NCBI GenBank assembly: GCA_963776465.1
Contig: CAVZMV010000001.1
Coordinates: 744,001-808,000 of the forward strand
DNA: 64,000 bases
From: DASRHK01 sp963776465
GTDB lineage: Bacteria; Pseudomonadota; Gammaproteobacteria; Nevskiales; Nevskiaceae
Direction of reading: 5' to 3'
How positions within the stretch are numbered: position 1 is the stretch's first letter; each line of letters opens with the position of its first letter. Shown here piece by piece: positions 1 through 9,433 of this stretch. Under the pieces are notes generated by a model. That model made no database searches, was not told the origin of the DNA, and saw only the letters and a program-made list of their open reading frames with translations. Both the position numbers and the translations under genes were made by a program.

Positions 1-268
1 CGGTGACGAGCAGCAGGTGACCGCCAGCCAGCAAGTCCTTCCGTGTGGGACGCAGCACTTCGGCATGCTCGCGGTAACGCGCGTCCAGTTCCGCAAGGGC
101 GCTCAACAATCTCGTCGCGTTTTCCTCGGTCACCCTCACCAGCGCATCGAGGTCGAACGTCGTGACGGGCGCACCGTGCAGGACCGCAGCTACGCCGCCG
201 ACGACGACGTACTCAACCCGATGCCGCGCGAGAATCTCCAGGATGTGGCGAAAGCTGCGGGTCGTCAT
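1..268 (-). CDS. nucleotidyltransferase-like protein, N-terminal part (runs off left edge)
   Basis: The reading frame starts at the ATG at 268 and leaves the window still open after 89 codons. The product has the start of a nucleotidyltransferase fold: a VVGGVAAVLHG motif (about residues 22-32) followed by TFDLDALVR, whose two Asp are placed like the metal-binding pair of this superfamily. The later RPTRKDLLAGGHLLLVT stretch also fits small stand-alone relatives of MNT/AbiEii-type nucleotidyltransferases. It overlaps the end of the gene at 213-398 by about 55 bp, so the two are probably translated together. Substrate and biological role are unknown. It could be an antitoxin/toxin-like module or a housekeeping orphan; the missing C-terminus prevents a decision. 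Confidence 0.75.
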   Translation of the reverse strand, partial: MTTRSFRHILEILARHRVEYVVVGGVAAVLHGAPVTTFDLDALVRVTEENATRLLSALAELDARYREHAEVLRPTRKDLLAGGHLLLVT

Positions 269-398
269 ACGCTGGCGCCATCTTCAGGAATGAAATGCGG
301 GACTCCAATTCGGCGAGACGTTGCTCCGGCGTAAGGCTCAAGAACCAGGTGACGAGGCTGGCATCGTCATTCCGTCCGGTGTTCGTCGTCGCCGCCAT
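213..398 (-). CDS. small conserved-type protein upstream of the nucleotidyltransferase
   Basis: A 61-residue frame starting at the ATG at 398. The central segment (LVTWFLSLTPEQRLAELESR, about residues 15-34) is helical and resembles short proteins often found directly before nucleotidyltransferase-like genes. Its last third lies in DNA that also codes for the start of the downstream gene, so this is an out-of-frame overlap. No catalytic motif, signal peptide or membrane segment is visible. A role as a partner or leader for the nucleotidyltransferase is inference from position only. Confidence 0.55.
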   Translation of the reverse strand: MAATTNTGRNDDASLVTWFLSLTPEQRLAELESRISFLKMAPAYDDPQLSPHPGDSRAASG

Positions 399-407
399 GC
401 CGCGATG

Positions 408-1586
408 CTACGCGACTTCGAACAGCCCCGCCGCACCCATGCCGCCGCCGATGCACATCGTCACGACCACGTACTTGGCGCCGCGGCGCTTGCCTTCGAT
501 CAGCGCATGTCCGGTGAGACGCGCGCCGGAGACGCCGTAGGGATGGCCGACGGCGATGGCGCCGCCGTTGACGTTGAGCTTGTCGTCGGGGATGCCGAGC
601 TTGTCGCGGCAGTAGAGGACCTGCACGGCGAACGCCTCGTTCAATTCCCACAGGTCGATGTCGGAGACTTTCAGGCCCGCGCGCTCGAGGAGGCGCGGCA
701 CCGCGAACACCGGGCCGATGCCCATCTCGTCGGGCTCGCAGCCCGCGACGGCGAAGCCGCGGAAGATGCCAAGCGGCTGCAGCCCGCGCTTCTCCGCGAG
801 CTTGGAATCCATCACCACGCAGACCGAAGCGCCGTCGGAGAACTGGCTGGCGTTGCCCGCGGCGATGACGCCGCCTTCCACTGCCGGCTTGATCTTGGCG
901 ACGCCTTCGTAGGTGGTGTCGGCGCGGATGCCCTCGTCGCCGGTTGCGGTGACCTCCTTGGTGCTGAGCTGTCCGGTGTTCTTGTCGACGACGCCCATCG
1001 TCGTCTTCATCGCCACGATCTCGCTGGTGAACTTGCCGTCCAGGTGCGCCGCCGCTGCGCGCTGCTGGCTGCGCGCGCCGTACTCGTCCTGCTTCTCGCG
1101 CGGGATCTTGTAGCGCTTGGCGACGTTCTCCGCCGTCTGCAGCATCGGCATGTAGATGTCGGGCTTGTGCTCGAGCAGCCAGCTGTCGCGCGCCATGTGG
1201 TTGTTGCGCTCGTTCTGCACGCACGAGATCGACTCGACGCCGCCGGCGATCATCACGGGGACCTTGTCGACCAGCATGCGGTGCGCGGCCATCGCGATCG
1301 CCTGCAGGCCGGAGGAGCAGAAACGGTTGACCGTGTGTCCCGACGTCGTCACCGGCAGTCCGGCGCGGATCGCCGCCTGGCGCGCGATGTTGTTGCCGGT
1401 CGCGCCTTCCGGATAGGCGCAGCCGAGGATCACGTCCTCGACTTCCTTGGGATCGATCTTCGCGCGCTCGACCGCGGCCTGGATCGCGTGCCCGGCCATG
1501 GTGGCGCCGTGCGTCATGTTGAAGGCGCCCTTCCACGACTTGGTGAGCGGCGTGCGGGCGGTGGAGACGATGACGGCTTCGGACAT
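408..1586 (-). CDS. acetyl-CoA C-acyltransferase (thiolase, FadA-like)
   Basis: A 392-residue thiolase, the usual length for the degradative family. It cleaves 3-ketoacyl-CoA with CoA to give acetyl-CoA and a shortened acyl-CoA in the cytoplasm. The nucleophilic Cys is Cys90 in NRFCSSG; the C-terminal catalytic His and Cys are His348 (GHPYG) and Cys378 (CIGGGMG). It is downstream of the fadB/fadJ-like gene on the same strand, so the two probably form a beta-oxidation operon encoding hydratase/dehydrogenase and thiolase. A palindromic repeat lies in the 37-bp gap and the end of the upstream gene. The chain length or ring substrate it prefers cannot be read from the sequence. Confidence 0.93.
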   Translation of the reverse strand: MSEAVIVSTARTPLTKSWKGAFNMTHGATMAGHAIQAAVERAKIDPKEVEDVILGCAYPEGATGNNIARQAAIRAGLPVTTSGHTVNRFCSSGLQAIAMAAHRMLVDKVPVMIAGGVESISCVQNERNNHMARDSWLLEHKPDIYMPMLQTAENVAKRYKIPREKQDEYGARSQQRAAAAHLDGKFTSEIVAMKTTMGVVDKNTGQLSTKEVTATGDEGIRADTTYEGVAKIKPAVEGGVIAAGNASQFSDGASVCVVMDSKLAEKRGLQPLGIFRGFAVAGCEPDEMGIGPVFAVPRLLERAGLKVSDIDLWELNEAFAVQVLYCRDKLGIPDDKLNVNGGAIAVGHPYGVSGARLTGHALIEGKRRGAKYVVVTMCIGGGMGAAGLFEVA

Positions 1587-1618
1587 TGGAAGACTCCTGT
1601 TGTTGTTTGTGAGGGGAA

Positions 1619-1712
1619 GTCCCTCACCCGCGCTTCGCGCGGCCTCTCCCGGAGGGAGAGGCTTTCTTCATTTGGCTCCCTCTCCCTTTGGGAGAGGGCC
1701 GGGGTGAGGGAC
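1619..1712. repeat. compound palindromic repeat at the end of the fadB-like gene
   Basis: An outer 11-bp inverted repeat (GTCCCTCACCC at 1619-1629 and GGGTGAGGGAC at 1702-1712) encloses two internal hairpins: CCTCTCCC/GGGAGAGG near 1643-1662 and CCCTCTCCC/GGGAGAGGG near 1678-1698. This is the architecture of REP/BIME-type extragenic palindromes, though here it lies inside the reading frame end of the upstream gene. No transposase is present beside it. Confidence 0.75.
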
Positions 1713-3835
1713 GCGTTTTCGCTGCATCCCACGACGCAAACGTCCCGCCTTCGGCCGCCAGCTTCTCGATCAGCTTCGCCGGCTGCCAGAACTTGCGGTC
1801 GCTGAGCGGATTGCGCGAGAACTCGCGCATGCGCCGCGCGACGTTGTAGAGGCCGACGGTATCGGCGTAGAGCATCGGCCCGCCGCGGTGCAGCGGGAAG
1901 CCGTAGCCGTTGAGATAGACCATGTCGATGTCGGAGGCGCGCATGGCGATGCCTTCCTCCAGGATGCGCGCGCCCTCGTTGACCAGCGCGTAGACCAGGC
2001 GTTCGACGATCTCCTCGTCGGAGATCTTGCGGCGCGTGATGCCGGCCTTGGCCGATTCCTCGAGGATGATCTTCTCGACTTCCGCATCCGGATACGCCGT
2101 GCGGTCACCGGGCTTGTAGGCGTACCAGCCCTTGGCAGTCTTCTGGCCGTAGCGTCCGAGCTCGCAGATGCGATCGGCGATGGTCGCGCGCGGCATCTTC
2201 GGATGCTCTGCGTAGTGGCGCTTGCGGATCAACCAGCCGACGTCCAGGCCAGCGAGGTCGCCCATGCGGAACGGGCCCATCGCCATGCCCCACTTCTCCA
2301 TCGCCTTGTCGACCTGCTGCGGCAGCGCGCCTTCGAGCACCAGCACCTGCGTCTCGCGGCTGGTACTGATGGATCATGCGATTGCCGATGAAGCCGTCGC
2401 AGACGCCGGAGACGACCGGCAGCTTCCTGATGGTCTTGGCCAGCTGCATGGTCGTCGCCAGCACGTCCTTGCCGGTCTTCTTGCCGCGCACGACCTCGAG
2501 CAGGCGCATCACGTTCGCCGGCGAGAAGAAGTGCGTGCCGATGACGTCTTTCGGCCGCCTGGTGAACGAGGCGATCTTGTCGACGTCGAGCGTCGAGGTG
2601 TTGGTGGCCAGGATCGCGCCCTTCTTCATCACCTTGTCGAGCGTCTGGAAGACCTGCTTCTTGACGCCCATCTCCTCGAACACCGCCTCGATGACGATGT
2701 CGGCGTCGGCCAGCTCCTGGTAGTCGAGCGTGGGGCGCAGCAGGCCCATGCGCTTGCCCAGGTCCTCGGGCTTGAGCTTGCCCTTCTTGATGGAGCTCTC
2801 GTAATTGCCGCGGATGGTGGCAAGGCCCTTGTCGAGCGCCTCCTGCTTCATCTCCAGCACCGTCACCGGGATGCCGGCGTTCAAGAAGTTCATGGCGATG
2901 CCGCCGCCCATCGTGCCCGCGCCGATGACCGCGGCCTTCCTGATCGGCCGCGTCGGCGTGTCTTCCGGGACGTCGGGGATCTTGGTCGCGGCGCGCTCGC
3001 CGAAGAACGCGTGACGCAGCGCCCTGGACTCGGGGCCGGACATCAGCTCCATGAACTTGGCTCGCTCCACCGCCAGTCCTTCGTCGAAGGACTTGGTCGC
3101 CGCGGCGGCGACGCACTCGAAGCACTTCATCGGCGCCGGGAACGGGCCGGACATGCCGGCGATCGTGTTCTTGGCGACGGTGAGGAAGCCCTCGGCGTTC
3201 GGGTAGCTCACCTTGAGGTCGCGCACGCGCTTGAGCGGGCGCTTCTCCTTGACCACTTTCTCGGCAAACGCGAGCGCGCCTTTCAGCAGATCACCGTCCA
3301 GGAATTCATCGAACAGCGGCGTGGACTTCAGCCGCTCGGAAGGCACGGCTGCGCCGGACACGATCATGTTGAGCGCAGCTTCCAGACCGAGGATGCGCGG
3401 CAGCCGCTGCGTGCCGCCTGCGCCTGGAAGCAGGCCGATCTTCACTTCCGGCAACGCGATCTGCGCGCCTGGCACCGCCACGCGGAAGTGGCAGCCGAGC
3501 GCGAGCTCGAGGCCGCCGCCCATGCAGTTGCCGGAGATCGCGGCGACCACCGGCTTTGGGCTGGACTCCAGCGTGGCAATGATGGTGTGGAGCGTCGGCT
3601 CCATCGTCATCTTCGGCGTGTTGAACTCGCGGATGTCGGCGCCGCCCGAGAAGGTGCGGTTGGCCGTCTTGTCGGAGCCGATGAGCACGATCGCCTTCAC
3701 CTTGGCATCGGCGCTGGCCTTGTCCAGGCCGGCGACGATGCCCGTGCGCAGCTCGTGGCCCAGGCCGTTGACCGGCGGATTGGCCAGCGTGATGACGGCG
3801 ACGTTACCGTGGACGCGATACTGCGTGGCGCTCAT
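1624..3835 (-). CDS. 3-hydroxyacyl-CoA dehydrogenase / enoyl-CoA hydratase fusion (FadB/FadJ-like), frameshifted
   Basis: A bifunctional beta-oxidation enzyme. The N-terminal crotonase domain carries FSGGADIREF and GNCMGGGLELALGC (oxyanion-hole region); the dehydrogenase domain starts at VIGAGTMGGGIAMNFLNAG and has the THFFSPANVMRLLEVV motif. After GFIGNRMIHQY the frame is broken by one extra base near 2362-2363; removing it restores a continuous second half (SRETQVLVLEGALPQQVDKA, then the C-terminal domain), giving roughly 735 residues. Everything else is conserved, so the break may be a sequence error rather than decay. The final 30 or so residues (from about TRPSPRPSPKG) are encoded by a palindromic repeat and replace the expected end. 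It is divergent from the acyl-CoA dehydrogenase genes at 4067. Confidence 0.85.
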
Positions 3836-4066
3836 GCGTATGGTTCTCCCCGCCCGACATTGGAATTTCCTGACAGGCCGGCAGCGTAAGCGCTGAAGCG
3901 GGCCCGTTCAAATGAAGCTCTTGCATCCGCGCGCATAAAATCCGCTAATGCGGCGGGATTCGCATCATTCATTTGAATGAAGGATGGTCGGCTGTCATCC
4001 TGAGCGCCGTCGCCGGATCCGCGCTGCGCGCTTGATCCGACCTACACGGACTCGGACGGCTCGACC
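3836..4066. promoter_or_regulatory. divergent control region of the beta-oxidation locus
   Basis: The 231-bp gap separates the fadB-like gene (minus) from the acyl-CoA dehydrogenase pair (plus) and must hold both promoters. It is much richer in A+T than the flanking genes. A TAAAAT hexamer at 3936-3941 could be a -10 element for rightward transcription, but no convincing -35 was found. Two related palindromes lie here: TTCAAATGAA at 3907-3916 and TCATTCATTTGAATGA at 3965-3980, 60 bp apart. Confidence 0.55.
3965..3980. promoter_or_regulatory. 16-bp palindromic operator candidate
   Basis: TCATTCA-TT-TGAATGA, with perfect 7-bp arms around two central bases. The same core, read from the other strand, occurs at 54019-54032 in the control region of the LysR gene and the histidine phosphatase; a shorter copy is at 3907-3916. 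Palindromes of this kind are usual for TetR- or other dimeric regulators; the regulator is not identified. Confidence 0.5.
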
Positions 4067-5279
<1,213 letters not shown>

Positions 5280-5288
5280 GGGAACGAC

Positions 5289-6473
5289 ATGGACTTCAAA
5301 CTCAGCGAAGAACAAGGCCAGCTGCGCGACACGCTCAACCGCTTCGTGCAGAAGGAATACGCCTTCGAGAAGCGTCGCGAGATCCTGCGCTCGCCGCGCG
5401 GCTTCAGCGAGCCGGTGTGGCAGCAGTTCGCCGACATGGGCCTGCTGGCCATCGGCATCCCGGAGGATCACGGCGGCCTGGGCGGCAACGCGTTCGACAC
5501 GTTCGTGGTCATGGAAGCGCTCGGCCGCGGCCTGGTGGTCGAGCCCTACCTCGCCACCGTCGTGCTCGGCGCCGGCACCATCTCCCGCGTCGGCAGCGCG
5601 CAGCAGACTGCGCTGCTCGCCGACGTCGCCGCCGGCAAGCTCAAGCTCGCGCTGGCGCATCACGAAGGAAGCGGCCGCTACGATCCGGGCTACGTCACCG
5701 CCACGGCGCGTCGCGACGGCACCGGCTTCAAGCTCAACGGCGCCAAGACGGTCGTGCTGCACGGCGACGCCGCCGACAAGCTGATCGTCTCGGCGCGCAC
5801 CTCGGGCAAGGAGCGCGATGCCAACGGCGTCTCGCTGTTCCTGATCGACGCGAAGATGCCGGGTGTCTCGGTGCGCGGGTATCCCACGCACGACGGGCAG
5901 CGCGCCGCGGAAGTGACGTTGAAGGACGTGTCCGCCGGCGCCGACGCGCTGCTCGGCACGGTCGACCAGGGCTTCGCGGTGGTCGAGCAGACCCTGCAGG
6001 CCGGCATCGCCGCGCTTTGTGCGGAAGCCATGGGCGCGATGGCGGCGCTGATCGAGCTCACGCTCAACTACATCAAGACGCGCAAGCAGTTCGGCGTGCC
6101 GATCGGCACCTTCCAGGTGCTGCAGCACCGCATGGCCGACATGCTGATGCACGCCGAGCAGGCGCGGTCGATGGCATACCTCGCCGCCGCCAAGGTCGGC
6201 AGCAGTGATGCCGCCGAGCGCCGCCGCATCATCTCCGCCGCGAAGGTCACCATCGGCCAGGCCGCGCGCTACGTCGGTCAGCAAGCGGTCCAGCTGCACG
6301 GCGGCATCGGCGTCACCGACGAGCTGGCGGTGAGCCACTACTTCAAGCGCCTGACCTTGATCAACGCGACGTTCGGCGACGCCGACCATCACCTCGGGCG
6401 CTTCAGCGACCAGATGGTGGCGGAGGCGCAGCAGCAAACGACGAAGGTGAAGTTGCGTTCTGTTGCTTTGTAG
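5289..6473 (+). CDS. acyl-CoA dehydrogenase, small subunit (PimD-like)
   Basis: An intact 394-residue acyl-CoA dehydrogenase fold (MDFKLSEEQGQLRDTLNRFV at the start, HGGIGVTDELAVSHYFKRL near the end). The C-terminus lacks the usual EGT catalytic segment (LINATFGDADHHLGRF instead), which fits a non-identical partner in an alpha2beta2 dehydrogenase rather than a stand-alone enzyme. It immediately follows the large-subunit gene, so a co-transcribed heteromer is likely. Its TAG stop lies in the first bases of a short palindromic repeat. Substrate could be a dicarboxyl-, alicyclic or steroid-derived acyl-CoA; the sequence does not decide. Confidence 0.9.
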   Translation: MDFKLSEEQGQLRDTLNRFVQKEYAFEKRREILRSPRGFSEPVWQQFADMGLLAIGIPEDHGGLGGNAFDTFVVMEALGRGLVVEPYLATVVLGAGTISRVGSAQQTALLADVAAGKLKLALAHHEGSGRYDPGYVTATARRDGTGFKLNGAKTVVLHGDAADKLIVSARTSGKERDANGVSLFLIDAKMPGVSVRGYPTHDGQRAAEVTLKDVSAGADALLGTVDQGFAVVEQTLQAGIAALCAEAMGAMAALIELTLNYIKTRKQFGVPIGTFQVLQHRMADMLMHAEQARSMAYLAAAKVGSSDAAERRRIISAAKVTIGQAARYVGQQAVQLHGGIGVTDELAVSHYFKRLTLINATFGDADHHLGRFSDQMVAEAQQQTTKVKLRSVAL

Positions 6474-6518
6474 GAGGGGCTGTTAGCCCCGACAGGTCCG
6501 GCCAACGGCCGCTCCTAC
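6470..6518. repeat. REP-like palindromic repeat, copy 1
   Basis: A 49-bp unit bounded by GTAGGAG and CTCCTAC, with an internal GGGGCTGTTAGCCCC hairpin and a second GGCCAACGGCC hairpin. Copies occur at 26050-26098, 48367-48418 and 52442-52493. This copy supplies the TAG stop of the upstream dehydrogenase gene and directly abuts the ATG of the downstream hydrolase gene. Confidence 0.85.
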
Positions 6519-7394
6519 ATGAAGAGCCACTTCGCCACCGTCAACGGCATCAAGCTGCACTACGTCAGCGCCGGCGCCGGCAAGCTCATGCTGTTCGTCC
6601 ACGGCTGGCCGGAGTTCTGGTTCGCGTGGAAGGACCAGCTGCCGGAGTTCGCGCGCGACTTCCACGTGGTCGCGCCGGACACGCGCGGCGTCAATCTCTC
6701 CGACAAGCCGCCCAACGTCGCCGACTACCGCGCCAAGCACCTGGTTGAGGATCTGCGCCAGCTGATCGGCGCGGTCGGGCACGAGCGCGCCATCGTCGTC
6801 GCGCACGACTGGGGCGGCGCCATCGCCTGGAATCTCGCAGCCTGGCATCCCGAGGTGGTCGAGAAGCTGGTGATCCTCAACTCGCCGCACCCGATCCCGT
6901 ATGCGCGCGAGCTCGCGCGCAACCCCGAGCAGCAGGCCGCCAGCGCTTACATGAACCTGCTGCGCGATCCCAAGGCCGAGCGGGTGCTCGCCGAGAACGA
7001 CTTCATGCGCCTGTTCCGCCAGTTCGACGGCTGGCAGCGCAGCGCCAACCCGCCGGACGCGGCGACGCTCGCGGAATATCGCAAGGCCTGGGAGCAGCCC
7101 GGCGCGCTCACCGCCGCGCTCAACTACTACCGCGCCTCGCCGCTGCATCCCTCCACCGCGAGCCACGCGGGCGTGGATCCGGCGCAGCTGCAGGCGTCGA
7201 TGTTCACCGTGCGCGTGCCGACGCTGGTGATCTGGGGCATGCAGGACACCGCGCTGCGGCCGTGTCTGCTCGACGGCCTGGACGCATGCGTGCCGGATCT
7301 GAAAATCGAGCGGATCGATGAAGGATCGCACTGGGTGACGCACGAGTTCCCGGATCGGGTCAACGCGCTGATCCGTGGCTTCGTCACGGGGTGA
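6519..7394 (+). CDS. alpha/beta hydrolase, epoxide hydrolase-like
   Basis: A 291-residue cytoplasmic alpha/beta hydrolase. HGWPEFWFAW (HGxP motif, oxyanion hole) is near residue 28; the nucleophile elbow VVAHDWGGAIAW carries Asp rather than Ser, which is characteristic of epoxide hydrolases, haloalkane dehalogenases and fluoroacetate dehalogenases. The acid and base region is GMQDTAL and EGSHWVTHEFP. The HGWPE motif favours an epoxide hydrolase. The ATG directly follows a REP-like repeat, so the gene either uses a poor ribosome site or is coupled to the dehydrogenase gene before it. Its co-location suggests hydrolysis of an intermediate from the same substrate. Confidence 0.85.
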   Translation: MKSHFATVNGIKLHYVSAGAGKLMLFVHGWPEFWFAWKDQLPEFARDFHVVAPDTRGVNLSDKPPNVADYRAKHLVEDLRQLIGAVGHERAIVVAHDWGGAIAWNLAAWHPEVVEKLVILNSPHPIPYARELARNPEQQAASAYMNLLRDPKAERVLAENDFMRLFRQFDGWQRSANPPDAATLAEYRKAWEQPGALTAALNYYRASPLHPSTASHAGVDPAQLQASMFTVRVPTLVIWGMQDTALRPCLLDGLDACVPDLKIERIDEGSHWVTHEFPDRVNALIRGFVTG

Positions 7395-7514
7395 AAAAGG
7401 CCGCGCTGCATAGATAAAAGCTCGCGGCTATGGGTAATTGTTACGCATGCCCCGGCGCCGCTCACGGCGTCTGCAACGATGCGCGCACGATTTCACGCCA
7501 CCAGGGGAGCGCGC

Positions 7515-8000
7515 ATGGACAACGAGGTACAGCTTCAGTCGAAGGTCTTCCACACGGCCACCCGGCCCCGTCTGACGACGGATCGCCGCGAGCCCACGCC
7601 GTACGAGATCGCCTGCCTGAACCTCGACCGCGCGCACGGCATCGTCAAGCCGGCGCCCGTTGCATCGGAATCCATCGACGTCGAGGACTTCATCGACTGC
7701 CCGGACGAGATGGAGCTGTCGGACGGCAGCTTCCGCGTCCGCGCCAAGCTGGTGGAAGTGACCCGTCGCGGCGAGCAGTCCTGGTACGAGATCCGCGTCG
7801 GGCGGCGCCACCGCTTCACCTACAAGTCGGTGAAAGCCGCGGCGCGCGCTTACGTGCAGCTGAAGACAGAGAGCCTGCAGCCCACCGGCTGGGTCTCCAG
7901 CAACGGCGGCCAGCGCGAAGCGCCGGAAGTCCCGCTGTCGCGCGGCATCCTGCGCCAGCTGCCCCGCTTCCTCGGCTGGGACCTGAGCCCGAGCCTGTAA
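7515..8000 (+). CDS. hypothetical protein, 161 residues
   Basis: Unrecognised. The ATG at 7515 is preceded by a good GGGGAG ribosome site, so it is preferred over an in-frame start at 7479. The product has no signal peptide or membrane segment. Notable features are an acidic stretch (SIDVEDFIDCPDEMELSDG) followed by a basic, beta-rich region (WYEIRVGRRHRFTYKSVKAAARAYVQLK). It stands alone, with a bidirectional terminator just downstream that it shares with the convergent DUF1329 gene. Confidence 0.7.
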   Translation: MDNEVQLQSKVFHTATRPRLTTDRREPTPYEIACLNLDRAHGIVKPAPVASESIDVEDFIDCPDEMELSDGSFRVRAKLVEVTRRGEQSWYEIRVGRRHRFTYKSVKAAARAYVQLKTESLQPTGWVSSNGGQREAPEVPLSRGILRQLPRFLGWDLSPSL

Positions 8001-8014
8001 GAGGCGCCGTACAC

Positions 8015-8047
8015 AAAAAAGCCCCGGAGCGATCCGGGGCTTTTTTT
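8015..8047. terminator. bidirectional rho-independent terminator
   Basis: GCCCCGGA-GCGA-TCCGGGGC forms an 8-bp GC stem with a 4-base loop, preceded by six A and followed by seven T. The A and T tracts let it work in both directions, as expected between the convergent genes ending at 8000 and 8059. Confidence 0.9.
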
Positions 8048-8058
8048 ATTGCTCCAGG

Positions 8059-9417
8059 CTACTTGCTGGCTTGCTTGGACACGTTCGCCGGATCGAAGTA
8101 GCTCACCGGGAAGTCCTTCGAAACCGCCTCGGGATCCTCGTTGCTCATCTGCATGGCGAGGTACCGGCGGCTGTTCATGTCGTACATGATGTCGGCGACG
8201 GTGCCGTTGGCCGGCTCGTCGTAGATCGCGATCGTGTGCGACTCCTGCAGGCGCCAGAGCTGGCCGCGGATGTCGTAGTTGTCGACCCACATGATGTGCC
8301 AGGAATCCTCGTCGATGTAGAACATGCGCTTGGCATACATGTGGCGCACGTTGGGCTTGACGTTGGCCTCGACGACCCACACGCGGTGCAGCTCATAGCG
8401 CGCCAGGTCCTGGTTGATGTGGCCCTTGCGCACGACGTCGCGGACCTTGTACTTGTCGCTGTGGATCGCGTAGGAGTTGTACGGGATGTACAGCTCCTTC
8501 TTGCCGATCAGCTTCCAGGTGTAGCGGTCGGTGGCGCCGTTGAACATCGCGTACTGGTCGTTGGTGCGCAGGCCATCGGAGCCGGTGCCGGGGTTGTCGT
8601 AGCCGACCTGCGGCGCGCGGCGCAGGCGGCGCTGTCCAGGGTTGTACTGCCAGGCGCGCCGCACTTCCTTGACCTGGTCCATGGTCTCGTGGACCAGCGT
8701 GATGGTGCCGGCCAGCCGCGGCGGCGTCGTCACGATCTGCAGGAAATAGTGCGACACGTTGTTCAAGAGCTCGGGCTTCTGCGTCTGGCAGTAGTTGCAG
8801 CGGATGTCCTCGCGCAGCTTGGTGAGCGTGTAGTTGCCATCGGGCGTGACCGCGGCCTGCTCGTTCCAGTGCGACAGCCCCTTGCCGACCCAGGCGAGCT
8901 TGTGGTTCCAGATCAGCTCCTGTCCGACCTTGGGGATCGGGAACGGGAAGCCGACGACGGCGCCGGATACGCCCTCGCCGTTGCTGATCAGCTCCGCCGA
9001 CACCGCGTTCTTCTTGGTGAACTGGTTGACCTCCTCCGGCCAGGCGGTCGTGCGACGCGTCTGGTAGACGTTCATCTTGTAGGTCTCGGGATTGCGCTCG
9101 AACAGGAAGAGCTGTCCCGGCGTCAGCCTGGCCTTGTACTGCTCGAGGTTGGCCTTGGTGATGGTGAACTTGGGCTTGTCCTCGGGGAACGGATCACAGT
9201 AGCGCTGCGGCCGGCCCTTGAAGCAGGCCGGGCTCTTGGTCAGGCCGCCTTCCCAGGCCGGGATCGAGCCGTCCTTGTTGGGCCCTTTCTCAGCGCCGAC
9301 CGGCGTCAGGTCCTTGCCGAGGCGATCGGCCTCCTGCTGCGTGACCTTGGCCGCGGCGTCGAGCGACAGCAAGGCCGCAACGGCGCCGGCGCAGATCAAT
9401 CGAATTGCGTTGTTCAT
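8059..9417 (-). CDS. DUF1329 family periplasmic/outer-membrane associated protein (copy A)
   Basis: A 452-residue protein with a Sec signal peptide (MNNAIRLICAGAVAALLSLDAAA) and the DUF1329 signature: a start like LGKDLTPVGAEKGPNKDGS, a central FPIPK...WNHKL segment and RRLRRAPQVGYDNPG. The family is predicted to be an envelope protein of LolB-like fold, usually encoded beside DUF1302 barrels in bacteria that use hydrophobic compounds; the molecular role is not established. It is the last gene of an MFS - DUF1302 - DUF1329 operon, 16 bp after the DUF1302 gene. It is the most divergent of the three copies in the window. Confidence 0.88.
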   Translation of the reverse strand: MNNAIRLICAGAVAALLSLDAAAKVTQQEADRLGKDLTPVGAEKGPNKDGSIPAWEGGLTKSPACFKGRPQRYCDPFPEDKPKFTITKANLEQYKARLTPGQLFLFERNPETYKMNVYQTRRTTAWPEEVNQFTKKNAVSAELISNGEGVSGAVVGFPFPIPKVGQELIWNHKLAWVGKGLSHWNEQAAVTPDGNYTLTKLREDIRCNYCQTQKPELLNNVSHYFLQIVTTPPRLAGTITLVHETMDQVKEVRRAWQYNPGQRRLRRAPQVGYDNPGTGSDGLRTNDQYAMFNGATDRYTWKLIGKKELYIPYNSYAIHSDKYKVRDVVRKGHINQDLARYELHRVWVVEANVKPNVRHMYAKRMFYIDEDSWHIMWVDNYDIRGQLWRLQESHTIAIYDEPANGTVADIMYDMNSRRYLAMQMSNEDPEAVSKDFPVSYFDPANVSKQASK

Positions 9418-9433
9418 CCTTCTCTCCGTACCT

